DNA of 7,293 nt from Acidobacteriota bacterium. Its GTDB lineage: Bacteria > Acidobacteriota > Terriglobia > Terriglobales > Acidobacteriaceae. The translations under genes were made by a program, and so were the position numbers. Shown in pieces: positions 1 through 6,714 of this stretch. Every line of letters begins with the position of its first letter. Positions within the stretch are counted from its first letter, which is position 1. The stretch is taken from the NCBI GenBank assembly GCA_003225655.1, contig QIAW01000020.1, positions 1-7,293 on the forward strand. Direction: 5' to 3'. The notes below the pieces were generated by a model, which worked only from the letters and a program-made list of their open reading frames with translations, was not told the DNA's origin and did not search any database.

Positions 1-222
1 AAACATGTAGCGGACGCCATCTTTTGCTCCCGCCAGAAAGCCGGCCCAGGTTTCATCGTTCAGCGACTGCAGCCGGAAGTTCTCGTCCACGGCAAATTGG
101 TTGAAATCGCCCAGAAGGTAAACCGCAGTCGCTCTTGGCGCCCAGACTCGGAACGCCGCGCCGCCGGTCACAACAGTACCGCCCAACGGGATGGTTGAAG
201 CTTTCGGGGGAAGCGGCAACAT
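1..222 (-). CDS. Glycogen-branching/alpha-amylase family (GH13) protein, N-terminal fragment with CBM48-like domain
   Basis: Partial gene: only the first 74 codons lie in the window and the rest continues past the left edge. The reverse strand reads ATG at 222-220, starting MLPLPPKASTIPLGGTVV. Residues about 23-43 carry the hallmark of the CBM48 (isoamylase N-terminal) beta-sandwich, FRVWAPRATAVYLLGDFNQF, followed by a Trp/Gly-rich strand pattern. CBM48 domains precede the catalytic barrel of 1,4-alpha-glucan branching enzymes, debranching enzymes and trehalohydrolases. The very short lead before the domain resembles branching-enzyme-like GH13 proteins I recall from Acidobacteria. The catalytic domain is not visible, so the exact reaction (branching, debranching or alpha-amylase) cannot be settled. 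The neighbouring ATG at 232-230 is out of frame. The Shine-Dalgarno is weak, with an AGGA about ten bases upstream. The gene is divergent from the alcohol dehydrogenase. Confidence 0.8.
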   Translation of the reverse strand, partial: MLPLPPKASTIPLGGTVVTGGAAFRVWAPRATAVYLLGDFNQFAVDENFRLQSLNDETWAGFLAGAKDGVRYMF

Positions 223-335
223 AGAGGTTCATCCTATCCGTCTAATGGTGAAACTGCCAATCATCCTTAATAGTGGTGATGGCGCGGAAACCGTTGCGTC
301 GCCGCGATGTTCTATCATTTGAGCGGAGAATTTAT
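223..335. promoter_or_regulatory. Divergent intergenic region between the GH13 gene and the alcohol dehydrogenase
   Basis: These 113 bp separate two genes transcribed away from each other, so promoters for both must lie here or just inside the neighbouring 5' ends. I could not find a convincing sigma-70 -35/-10 pair at proper spacing on either strand, and no clear operator-like inverted repeat. The call rests on gene orientation only. Confidence 0.4.
324..330 (+). promoter_or_regulatory. Ribosome binding site selecting a GTG start at 336
   Basis: GGAGAA lies eight bases before the in-frame GTG at 336. The ATG at 348 has only an AGGA two bases upstream, which is too close for normal initiation. 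The GTG and GTG/ATG codons at 273, 276 and 279 have no purine-rich stretch at proper distance. This spacing is why 336 is used as the start. Confidence 0.55.
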
Positions 336-1352
336 GTGAGCAGGAAGATGCGAGCCCTGGTGCTCAAAGCTCCAGCGCCGGTCGAGAGCAATCCGCTGGT
401 GTGCGAAGACATACCCGTTCCGGAGCCGGGCGCCGATGAAGTCCTTATCCAGGTGCTGGCCTGCGGAATCTGCAGAACCGATCTGCATGTGGTTGAGGGC
501 GAGCTTCCGCCGAAGCATTCCAGTGTTATCCCCGGGCACCAGGTTGTAGGCCGCATCGTGCGCGGCGGAGCCAGTGCCAAAAAATATGCCGTGGGTACAA
601 GGGTTGGCGCGCCCTGGCTGCATAGCACCGATGGCAGTTGCGAGTATTGCACACGCGGACGTGAGAACCTGTGCGTGAACGCGGAATTCACCGGCTACAC
701 CGCGCAGGGAGGATACGCCGAATACATTGTTGCGCCTGAAGGATTCGTTTATCCCATTCCCGCCCGCTTTCACGATACACAAGCGGCGCCGCTTCTGTGC
801 GCGGGCATTATCGGTTTCCGCGCGCTACGGCTCTCTAATTTGCAGGCCGGCGACACGCTGGCAATCTACGGATTCGGGGCCGCAGGACACGTCGCCATCC
901 AGGTCGCACTCCAATGGAAGATCAGAGTCCTTGTCTGCACTCGTGAGGAAAAGCACCGCAAGCTGGCGCGCGAACTGGGAGCCGAATGGGTGGGCGGTGC
1001 TTACGATACTCCGCCCGTAGGGCTGAACGCGGCCATCATCTTTGCTCCGGCGGGAGAGCTGGTTCCGGCGGCATTGAAATCGCTGAAGAAAGCCGGCACC
1101 TTGGTGCTGGGCGGGATCCACATGAGCCCCATACCGTCTTTGCCTTACGAGTTGCTATATCACGAGCGGATGGTCCGCAGCGTGGCCAACAATACCAGGC
1201 AGGATGGCATTGACTTTCTGAAGGTCGCTGCCGAAATTCCCATTCGGACCCAGGTCGAGGTCTTTCCGCTCGACCAGGCGAACGCCGCGTTGAATGCTCT
1301 CAAGCATGATGCCATCCGCGGCGCCGGCGTGTTGACCGTCACCAGCCAGTAG
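336..1352 (+). CDS. Zinc-dependent alcohol dehydrogenase (medium-chain dehydrogenase/reductase family)
   Basis: A 338-residue cytosolic enzyme expected to oxidise alcohols or reduce aldehydes with NAD(P). Seen: the N-terminal GroES-like domain has catalytic-zinc ligands Cys43 (in CGICRTDLH) and His68 (in PGHQVVG), with Cys155 (in PLLCAGI) completing the site. The cofactor domain has the glycine motif GFGAAG at 179-184. The structural-zinc loop reads DGSCEYC with a later Cys, giving Asp99, Cys102, Cys105 and Cys113. The first position is normally Cys. The second Rossmann strand ends in Thr-Arg (202-203) rather than Asp/Glu, which suggests NADP(H) preference (inference). Strings such as WLHST, LLCAGI and GIHMSPIP match a propanol-preferring-like subfamily I recall. 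Start choice is GTG at 336 by its Shine-Dalgarno; ATG at 348 would give 334 residues. Physiological substrate is unknown. It is 182 bp from the next gene on the same strand, so probably not an operon. Confidence 0.9.
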   Translation: MSRKMRALVLKAPAPVESNPLVCEDIPVPEPGADEVLIQVLACGICRTDLHVVEGELPPKHSSVIPGHQVVGRIVRGGASAKKYAVGTRVGAPWLHSTDGSCEYCTRGRENLCVNAEFTGYTAQGGYAEYIVAPEGFVYPIPARFHDTQAAPLLCAGIIGFRALRLSNLQAGDTLAIYGFGAAGHVAIQVALQWKIRVLVCTREEKHRKLARELGAEWVGGAYDTPPVGLNAAIIFAPAGELVPAALKSLKKAGTLVLGGIHMSPIPSLPYELLYHERMVRSVANNTRQDGIDFLKVAAEIPIRTQVEVFPLDQANAALNALKHDAIRGAGVLTVTSQ

Positions 1353-1522
1353 TGCTAGCCCGGTATTCTCATGCCCAATAATTTTGTGAGGTTCATCACG
1401 TTTTAAACAGGGTGGCTGTTCTAAGATAGTCTTGCTTAAAAGCTTTTGCTATCGCAGAAATGCCCTGTCACACTGATCGCTTGCGCGTGCCCGACAGTTT
1501 GTTGTGACCGAGAGGTATCGAA

Positions 1523-1529
1523 GAGGAGG
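1523..1529 (+). promoter_or_regulatory. Strong Shine-Dalgarno for the GTG start at 1535
   Basis: GAGGAGG ends five bases before GTG at 1535. The FAD-binding glycine motif begins only seven codons later, which fits this start exactly. It leaves no room for an N-terminal iron-sulfur domain. Confidence 0.75.
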
Positions 1530-1534
1530 CCTGA

Positions 1535-2833
1535 GTGAAAACTGTGTTTGTCGTGGGTGCTGGACCGGCAGGAATGTTCGCAGCGCAGAAGATTGCCCAG
1601 GCGGGGCATGAGGTGATTATCCTCAACCGCGACATCAAACCCGGCGGCCTGGCCGAATATGGCATCTATCCCACCAAAGACAAGATGAAAACCGGCCTGC
1701 GCAAGCAGTTCGCCAAGGTGCTCAGCCTGCCCAACGTGCATTACATCGGACACGTCGCCGTGGCAAATGCTTCGCCGGTCACGATCGCCGATTTGCGCGA
1801 GTTTTCTCCCTCGGCCATTGTCTTTTCCGTGGGCGCACAGGGCACAAAGAAGCTGGGGCTTCCCGGCGATAATTGCGGCGGCGTTTACTGCGCCAAGGAT
1901 TTTGTCTATTACTACAATCAACTGCCGCCCTTTGCCTCTCAGGATTTTTCCGTGGGCAGGCGTATTGCTATCGTGGGCATGGGCAATGTGATGGTGGACC
2001 TGGCCCACTGGCTGCTGATCGATGATCCCAAGCACACGGCGGAAGAGGTGATCGTGATCGCGCGCCGCGGCCCCTTTGAAGCCAAATTCGACCTCAAAGA
2101 ATTCGTCTACGTAGAGAGGTTTCTCGACCGGCAGGCATTCCAGGAAGAATTGAAGCGCATTCAGCCGCAGCTTGCCGCTGTTGGACAGGACATCGCCAAA
2201 GTGGCGGAAGATACCTTTCCTATTCTGGCAAAGCCACAAACGCCTGCCAGCGGCCGCATCAATCGCCTGACCATCACAGAGAACGTCCTGGTCGAGCGCG
2301 ACGGCAACATCGGTTGCAAGGGCACAGAGAAAACCGTCGACATCGATGTTGACACCATGATCTTTGCCATTGGCGACGTGGCTGATCCCACTTTGGGACT
2401 TCCTTACAATAAAGACTGCTACGTCACCTGCTCTGATGTCGCCGATCCTAATCGGCCCATCTACGAGGTCCTCGACCCCCCGAGTGGCAAAGCCATGGAC
2501 GGAATCTACGTAGTCGGGTGGGCGCGCAAGGCCAGCGAAGGCCTGGTAGGCATCGCCCGCCACGACGGGGAAGTCGGCGCCGCCGGTGTGCTCAACTACC
2601 TGGAGACTTCACCGGAAAAGCCTTCCGCCTCTTATGAGCAGGTCCGCAAGCATCTTGTCTCTAAAGGCCTGCGCATCGTGGAAAAACCTGACCTCGAATA
2701 CCTGGCGCGCGCTGAAGAAAAGCAGGCGAAGGAGCGCGGCCTGGCGTGGTTCAAGTTCTCCGATGATGAATCCATGCTAACCGCGATCGAGCAGGAAAAA
2801 TCCAGGGCAGTTTCAGTGGTGGTGGGCTCTTAG
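1535..2833 (+). CDS. FAD-dependent NADPH oxidoreductase of the adrenodoxin reductase/FprA type
   Basis: A 432-residue soluble flavoprotein, likely passing electrons between NADPH and a ferredoxin-like or other acceptor. Seen: the FAD motif GAGPAG at 8-13; a PGGLAEYGIYP segment at 36-46, the usual position of the P-GGL-GxxP signature of adrenodoxin reductase and GltD-like proteins; an NADP domain with GMGNVMVD at 148-155 followed by ARRGPFEAKF at 176-185. The Arg pair 177-178 is where the family holds the NADPH 2'-phosphate. The second FAD motif is AIGD (Gly280-Asp281), and GWARKASEGLVG near 328-339 matches the family's C-terminal FAD/NADP contact. Residues 358-432 form a charged tail ending in a WFKF/MLTAI stretch. 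Unlike GltD there is no N-terminal Fe-S domain. Oddity: beta-strand 2 ends in Asn31-Arg-Asp rather than the usual Glu; I believe this is a subfamily trait. Redox partner unknown; no ferredoxin gene is in the window. Confidence 0.87.
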   Translation: MKTVFVVGAGPAGMFAAQKIAQAGHEVIILNRDIKPGGLAEYGIYPTKDKMKTGLRKQFAKVLSLPNVHYIGHVAVANASPVTIADLREFSPSAIVFSVGAQGTKKLGLPGDNCGGVYCAKDFVYYYNQLPPFASQDFSVGRRIAIVGMGNVMVDLAHWLLIDDPKHTAEEVIVIARRGPFEAKFDLKEFVYVERFLDRQAFQEELKRIQPQLAAVGQDIAKVAEDTFPILAKPQTPASGRINRLTITENVLVERDGNIGCKGTEKTVDIDVDTMIFAIGDVADPTLGLPYNKDCYVTCSDVADPNRPIYEVLDPPSGKAMDGIYVVGWARKASEGLVGIARHDGEVGAAGVLNYLETSPEKPSASYEQVRKHLVSKGLRIVEKPDLEYLARAEEKQAKERGLAWFKFSDDESMLTAIEQEKSRAVSVVVGS

Positions 2834-2858
2834 CGTCCTGTATCTGCCGTCGTTTGTT

Positions 2859-4190
2859 TCACGTGCTCAACGCCCGCAGCTCTCCCAGCATGGTCGGAAC
2901 AAGCTCTGAAACCGTAGGATGAATGTGCATGGCGCGCTGCAGCGTTGTGTAAGGCGCTTTGGCATACATCACGTCGAGAATCGAATGGATGGCCTCATCG
3001 CCTCCCGTCCCCAGGATTGATGCACCTAAGATCTGTTCGGTCTCGGCATCCACCAGTATTTTCATGAAGCCCTGAGTTTCACCTTTTTCTACGGCCCGCC
3101 CCACCCTGGTCATGGGCCGTTCTCCCTTGAGGGCGCGCCTGCCCGATTTTCGCACCTCGGCCTCGGTCATGCCGGCCCGCCCCAGCGGCGGATCAATGTA
3201 GAGAGCGTACGCCAGAATACGGTCCGAGACCCGGCGCTGGTCGTGGTCGAGAAGGTTGGCGGCCACAATCTCAAAATCGTTGTAGGCGGTATGAGTAGTG
3301 CGTAGCTGGTCATCCACGAGAATGTAACCGCGTTCATCGGTCTTAACGGCTGCTTTGTCGAGGCCAAGATCGTCAGTGTTTGGGTGGCGCCCGACTGCCA
3401 GCAGTACGTGGCTGCTTACCACCTCAGGAGAGCCATCGGTGCAATCCACGCGCACGGAAATTCCCTTCGGATGTTTGGTAAAGCCCACGCATTTTGCATT
3501 CAGTCGAAGCTCGATGCCCTCCTGCTCAAGAATTTGCCGGATCGCGATGGAAACGTCTTCATCTTCGCGCGCGATCAAGCGCGGCATCATCTCGACCATG
3601 GTCACCTTGCTGCCAAAGCGGCGGAACATCTGCCCGAACTCCAGCCCAATGTAGCTGCCGCCGATGATCACGAGATGATCGGGCAGAAAATCCACCTCCA
3701 TCATGGAAGAGTTAGTGAGATAGGCGATCTGATCAATGCCGGGCATAGAAGGGATCGCGGCGCGGCCACCAACGTTGATAAAGATGCGCTCTGAGCTGAT
3801 TAGTTCATCGCCGACCCGCACCTCGCGCGCGGATTCAAAGCGCGCATGGCCTTGATACACCGTGCAGTTTTCCGTGCCCTTGAGCCAAGTCTCGATACCG
3901 GTGCGCGATTTCCCCGAGATGGCGTCTTTGCGGGCCTTCATTTTTTTCATATCAACGCGCACATCGCCCTCAATCATCACGCCATATTCGCGGGCACGTT
4001 GTGCCACCCGTGCAGCATAGGCGCTGGCCACCATGGCTTTGGTGGGAATGCATCCGGTGTTAACGCAGGTGCCGCCGAAAAACTTTCGCTCCGCAATGGC
4101 GACTTTCATCCCCGCGGCGGCGAGCCGCGAGGCCAGAAACGGTCCAGCCTGCCCGGTACCTATAATGATTGCGTCATACGCTTTGGCCAT
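2859..4190 (-). CDS. Pyridine nucleotide-disulfide oxidoreductase (dihydrolipoamide dehydrogenase/mercuric reductase-like), internal deletion of FAD motif
   Basis: A 443-residue class I flavoprotein disulfide reductase. Seen: FAD motif GTGQAG at 11-16; Glu34 closing beta-strand 2; redox disulfide GGTCVNTGCIPTK with Cys42 and Cys47; NAD(P) motif GGSYIGLEFG at 177-186; C-terminal catalytic dyad HPTVSE (His424, Glu429). There is no HMA domain and no C-terminal Cys-Cys pair, so true mercuric reductase is unlikely and the physiological disulfide substrate is unknown. Oddity: the segment normally reading roughly LRT-(N/S)VPGIWALGD...GAF-THTSYNDFE reads LRT-THTAYNDFE here, at residues 295-306. About 17 residues, including the Gly-Asp that binds FAD ribitol/pyrophosphate, are missing without a frameshift. 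The family is usually about 460 long. The protein may be inactive or altered. Start ATG 4190 is set by AAGGAG at 4203-4198; an upstream ATG at 4277 lacks support. It converges on the FprA-like gene. Confidence 0.88.
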   Translation of the reverse strand: MAKAYDAIIIGTGQAGPFLASRLAAAGMKVAIAERKFFGGTCVNTGCIPTKAMVASAYAARVAQRAREYGVMIEGDVRVDMKKMKARKDAISGKSRTGIETWLKGTENCTVYQGHARFESAREVRVGDELISSERIFINVGGRAAIPSMPGIDQIAYLTNSSMMEVDFLPDHLVIIGGSYIGLEFGQMFRRFGSKVTMVEMMPRLIAREDEDVSIAIRQILEQEGIELRLNAKCVGFTKHPKGISVRVDCTDGSPEVVSSHVLLAVGRHPNTDDLGLDKAAVKTDERGYILVDDQLRTTHTAYNDFEIVAANLLDHDQRRVSDRILAYALYIDPPLGRAGMTEAEVRKSGRRALKGERPMTRVGRAVEKGETQGFMKILVDAETEQILGASILGTGGDEAIHSILDVMYAKAPYTTLQRAMHIHPTVSELVPTMLGELRALST

Positions 4191-4197
4191 CGAGAAG

Positions 4198-4203
4198 CTC
4201 CTT
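4198..4203 (-). promoter_or_regulatory. Shine-Dalgarno selecting the ATG at 4190
   Basis: Read on the minus strand, AAGGAG stands seven bases before ATG 4190, and the FAD-binding motif follows after ten codons. This rules out the longer in-frame ATG at 4277, whose extra 29 residues resemble no known leader. Confidence 0.75.
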
Positions 4204-4344
4204 GCGATATTTAAAGAGGCATACAGCGCCTTCAGTGTAAATGCAGTGACAGTCTTGCGCAGCCTCCATTGCTGCACATGAGCGAGATTCTGTCACGCGC
4301 GCAGAGTGTAGGATAAAATCCTGTTTTCTTTGCTCAATACCGCC
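4204..4344. promoter_or_regulatory. Divergent promoter region with an inverted repeat near a -10-like box
   Basis: This gap lies between divergently transcribed genes and should hold both promoters. On the plus strand TAAAAT (4314-4319) resembles a -10 box about 35 bases before the glycosyltransferase ATG. The -35 position (TGTCAC, 4291-4296, 17-bp spacer) is a poor match. The box sits inside a small inverted repeat, AGGAT-AAA-ATCCT (4310-4322), which could be an operator half-pair or chance. On the minus strand the stretch just before the reductase RBS is AT-rich (TTTAAATAT), but no paired boxes are convincing. Confidence 0.25.
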
Positions 4345-4354
4345 AAAGGACCGA

Positions 4355-6238
4355 ATGACAGATTTTCCTAAGATGCAGTGGCCCCGCTGGGAGTATGCGC
4401 TTGTTTCTCTGCTGCTTTCACTGATGGCGGCGCTTTCGATCGCCAGCTCGCGGCAGCAGTCTGCTACCTACGATGAAGTGGTCCACATACCGTCGGGTCT
4501 CAGCTACCTGCAGAAACAGGACGCGCGCCTGAACCTCGAGCACCCACCGCTGCTCAAGATTATCGCCGCGTTTCCGCTGTTGTTCTCTGATGTGCGCGCC
4601 AACTACGGCGACCGCTCGTGGTGCGGCGCGGGCGGGCTCGACTGCCAGTGGAGCTTCGGGCAGCATTTCTTCAGTGATTGGAACCAAAAGCAGGGCGCTG
4701 CGCACATTGTATTTCTCGCCCGCATGCCGATGATCCTGCTGATGCTCTGCTTCGGTCTCGCTGTTTACGTCATGGCCCGTACCCTGGCGGGAACTGCGGG
4801 TGCGCTGCTGAGTCTGGCTGTATTTACCACTTCGCCCTTTTATCTCGGTTACGGACCGCTGGTGATTACCGATATGGGTATGGCATTATTCTGTCTGCTC
4901 ACCGCATGGCTGGCGGCGAATCTTCGGCTGAAACCAATTTTTGCCTCAGTTATCAAATTGGCGCTGGCCGCTGCCGCGGCCCTGCTCTCCAAATTTTCTG
5001 CGGTCCTGATCGTGCCTTCTATCGCTTTGTTCTGGATATGGATGTGGCTGAGCGCACCGAAAGATCGCCAGGAGACCAGTTCCACAGGGGAACAACCGCC
5101 AAACTTCCGCAAAGCTTCTGCTTACCTGCTGATGGCCGGTGTTCTGAGCTCGGCCGTTACCTGGGGATTCTATTGGCTCACCACTTTCCACAGCTCGACA
5201 CGTGAGATCCTGAACGCTCGCAACGCTTACGTTGCGGCCTTTCGTCCGCCTGAGCGTATTCTCGCCTCCACGACTTATTTTCTAGCGAAGCACCCCGGCT
5301 GGGAGCACCCGCTACAACCGCTTTGGCTGTATCTTGGCGGCATCGGCTACCTGAATGCCGGTCTGACCCGGCCTGTCTACCTGCTGGGAAAGCTTCACGG
5401 TCACGGCGTGTGGTATTACTTTCCGGTTATCGCGTTCTTCAAACTCGCTCCAGGTGAAGTTCTTTTGCTTTTGTTTCTAGCGACACTTACCGCTGTTCAG
5501 TTCTGGCAGGAACACCGCAGGCACGAGGAAGGCAGGGCAGGGCAGCCAAGCGTGCTGCCCCAGCTCAGTTATGCCAATCGCGTTCGCGTGCGTGCCTTGA
5601 TCTCATTTCTTCTGGTGTTCACCGCGGCAGCCATGCGCTCGCGGCTCAACATCGGAGTGCGGCACATCTCGGTCCCGCTTTCCATCCTGGCTGTGCTCCT
5701 GGCGTTGCTGGTGCCGCAAGTGCGCGCCATCGCCGCTGCCGGAAAGCGAACGCTGGCCTTCAGCGCCATTATGGTTCTTGTCTTCTCATGTTTCGTCACT
5801 GCGCTTGCAGCTTTTCCTCATTACATCTCCTACTTCAATGATTTCCGCGCTGCGCCTAAACAGGAGATCACCACCGACTCAAACCTCGACTGGGGACAAA
5901 CCCTGCCTGCGGTTGCGTCTTTTGCCGCGCAGCATCAAATTGCCAACATCTATGTCGACGGCCGCATGACCCCGCTGCTCCCTAACACGTATGTGCCGCA
6001 GGCAAAGCCATGGAAGTGCGACAACCCCGCTCCGGAAGCGCCGCAGTGGGCCGTTGTCTCTGCAAATTTTCTGCTGAAACAGGAGCCGACCTGCATCGGA
6101 TTAATGAAATACCAGCACTGGAATCTCCCAGGAGATGCTATGGTCGTCTTCCGCATCACCGACCAGAGCTATGCCGAAGCGCGTAGACAATATCTGAAAA
6201 CCCATCCCACAGTAAGTGTTGCGCCGCCGATAAGATAA
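4355..6238 (+). CDS. GT39-family polytopic membrane glycosyltransferase (PMT-like)
   Basis: A 627-residue inner-membrane protein expected to transfer a sugar from a polyprenyl-phosphate donor to a protein or envelope acceptor on the outer face of the membrane. Seen: a first membrane helix at about 14-30, then a loop with Asp40-Glu41 in SATYDEVVHIPSG. The acidic pair after helix 1 is the catalytic signature of the GT-C/GT39 (protein mannosyltransferase) fold. LNLEHPPLLK (59-68) is the next conserved loop motif. Roughly ten or more hydrophobic segments follow to about residue 490. A C-terminal soluble part begins with SNLDWGQTLP, a string I recall from bacterial GT39 proteins. The length is typical. 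Start ATG 4355 has AAAGGA four bases upstream; an ATG six codons later is an alternative. No other envelope genes adjoin on this strand, so the acceptor cannot be inferred. It is convergent with the second glycosyltransferase at 6715-7293. Confidence 0.85.
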   Translation: MTDFPKMQWPRWEYALVSLLLSLMAALSIASSRQQSATYDEVVHIPSGLSYLQKQDARLNLEHPPLLKIIAAFPLLFSDVRANYGDRSWCGAGGLDCQWSFGQHFFSDWNQKQGAAHIVFLARMPMILLMLCFGLAVYVMARTLAGTAGALLSLAVFTTSPFYLGYGPLVITDMGMALFCLLTAWLAANLRLKPIFASVIKLALAAAAALLSKFSAVLIVPSIALFWIWMWLSAPKDRQETSSTGEQPPNFRKASAYLLMAGVLSSAVTWGFYWLTTFHSSTREILNARNAYVAAFRPPERILASTTYFLAKHPGWEHPLQPLWLYLGGIGYLNAGLTRPVYLLGKLHGHGVWYYFPVIAFFKLAPGEVLLLLFLATLTAVQFWQEHRRHEEGRAGQPSVLPQLSYANRVRVRALISFLLVFTAAAMRSRLNIGVRHISVPLSILAVLLALLVPQVRAIAAAGKRTLAFSAIMVLVFSCFVTALAAFPHYISYFNDFRAAPKQEITTDSNLDWGQTLPAVASFAAQHQIANIYVDGRMTPLLPNTYVPQAKPWKCDNPAPEAPQWAVVSANFLLKQEPTCIGLMKYQHWNLPGDAMVVFRITDQSYAEARRQYLKTHPTVSVAPPIR

Positions 6239-6714
6239 AACAGTTTCCGGCCCGGCTATGTACCGTCATGGCGATACCCCACCCCCCTTGCAGCTAGGGG
6301 TGGAGTGCCTCAAATCAGCCTCTGAGCCGCGTATTTACTGGGGAAAATGGACCTTCGATGGGGGCCTAGCTGGGAGCAGAAAATCCCTAGCAGGGACCCC
6401 GGCACTCCACCCCAGCACGTGCGGCGCATGCTGGAGACCCCGGTTCTGGTGCTTGGGAGCATGGCAGAAGCATACGTCTCGGAGCACTGAAATCCATACA
6501 CTGGAACAATATTCGGTTTTGTCAAAGAGCAACCCTGTACGGCACTGAGCCATGCATTTTCGAGGTAAAGAGGCCAAACCCCTGCGAATGCCAGGACGAT
6601 GATATCCGGCTCAATTCCGAAGATGTCTGGGTTTGATATCACGCGATAACAAAGATTTGGGCGCCTATCACCCGCGCCGGTAGAAGCCGCTGTTTATCTC
6701 TGATCTGATTTCAA
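6239..6714. other. 476-base gene-free region between two convergent glycosyltransferase genes
   Basis: The stretch follows the stop of one gene and the stop of the other, so it should hold terminators rather than promoters. Open frames on both strands (96 and 110 codons) lack a good RBS, recognisable motifs and the strong GC third-position bias of the neighbouring genes. The left part (6277-6443) is rich in G/C runs and inverted repeats and is listed separately. The middle (6444-6650) shows nothing I recognise. Near the right end GGCGC (6660-6664) can pair with GCGCC (6674-6678) over a nine-base loop, downstream of the minus-strand stop. There is no T-run, so it is a poor intrinsic terminator. 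Confidence 0.6.
6277..6443. repeat. Nested inverted-repeat element, possible structured RNA, REP/MITE-like relic or terminator complex
   Basis: Seen directly: GGGGTGGAGTGCC at 6297-6309 is an exact 13-bp inverted repeat of 6401-6413. Immediately inside its right arm, 6360-6375 pairs imperfectly with 6384-6400 over an eight-base loop (blocks GGGG, CCT, GCT, GGGA match). A third hairpin, CCAGCA/TGCTGG (6412-6417 with 6429-6434), follows and shares two bases with the first helix. On the left, CCACCCC at 6279-6285 can pair instead with GGGGTGG at 6297-6303, so two folds compete for the same bases. GACCCCGG occurs twice, at 6395-6402 and 6436-6443. There is no T-run typical of an intrinsic terminator. 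Function is unknown; a dispersed non-autonomous repeat or a structured 3' element are both possible. Confidence 0.5.

Noticed and set aside
273..335. N-terminal extension of the alcohol dehydrogenase from GTG 273
   Set aside because: No ribosome binding site, Arg-rich sequence unlike the family's start, and GTG 336 has a well-placed GGAG.
1438..1447. Perfect 10-bp palindrome AAAAGCTTTT before the FprA-like gene, as an operator
   Set aside because: Low-complexity AT palindrome, expected by chance at this length, with no promoter boxes positioned around it.
1436..2563. Long 375-codon open frame antisense to the FprA-like gene
   Set aside because: It lies opposite a well-supported gene with clear motifs, shows no family motif of its own, and long antisense frames are expected from strong GC third-position bias.
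3384..3794. 136-codon plus-strand frame inside the disulfide reductase gene
   Set aside because: His/Ala/Asp-rich composition typical of a shadow frame; the minus-strand gene has catalytic motifs throughout the same bases.
2859..4190. True mercuric reductase (MerA) as the identity of the minus-strand flavoprotein
   Set aside because: It lacks the N-terminal metal-binding domain and C-terminal vicinal cysteines, and no mer genes are nearby.
4191..4277. 29-residue upstream extension of the disulfide reductase
   Set aside because: AAGGAG at ideal spacing supports ATG 4190; the extension resembles neither a signal peptide nor an HMA domain.
6258..6548. 96-codon plus-strand frame after the glycosyltransferase
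   Set aside because: It covers the hairpin-rich element, has Gly/Arg/Cys/Trp-rich composition and no domain; probably spurious.
6310..6642. 110-codon minus-strand frame in the gene-free region
   Set aside because: No good RBS, no recognised motif, weak third-position bias, and half of it is formed by the inverted-repeat element.
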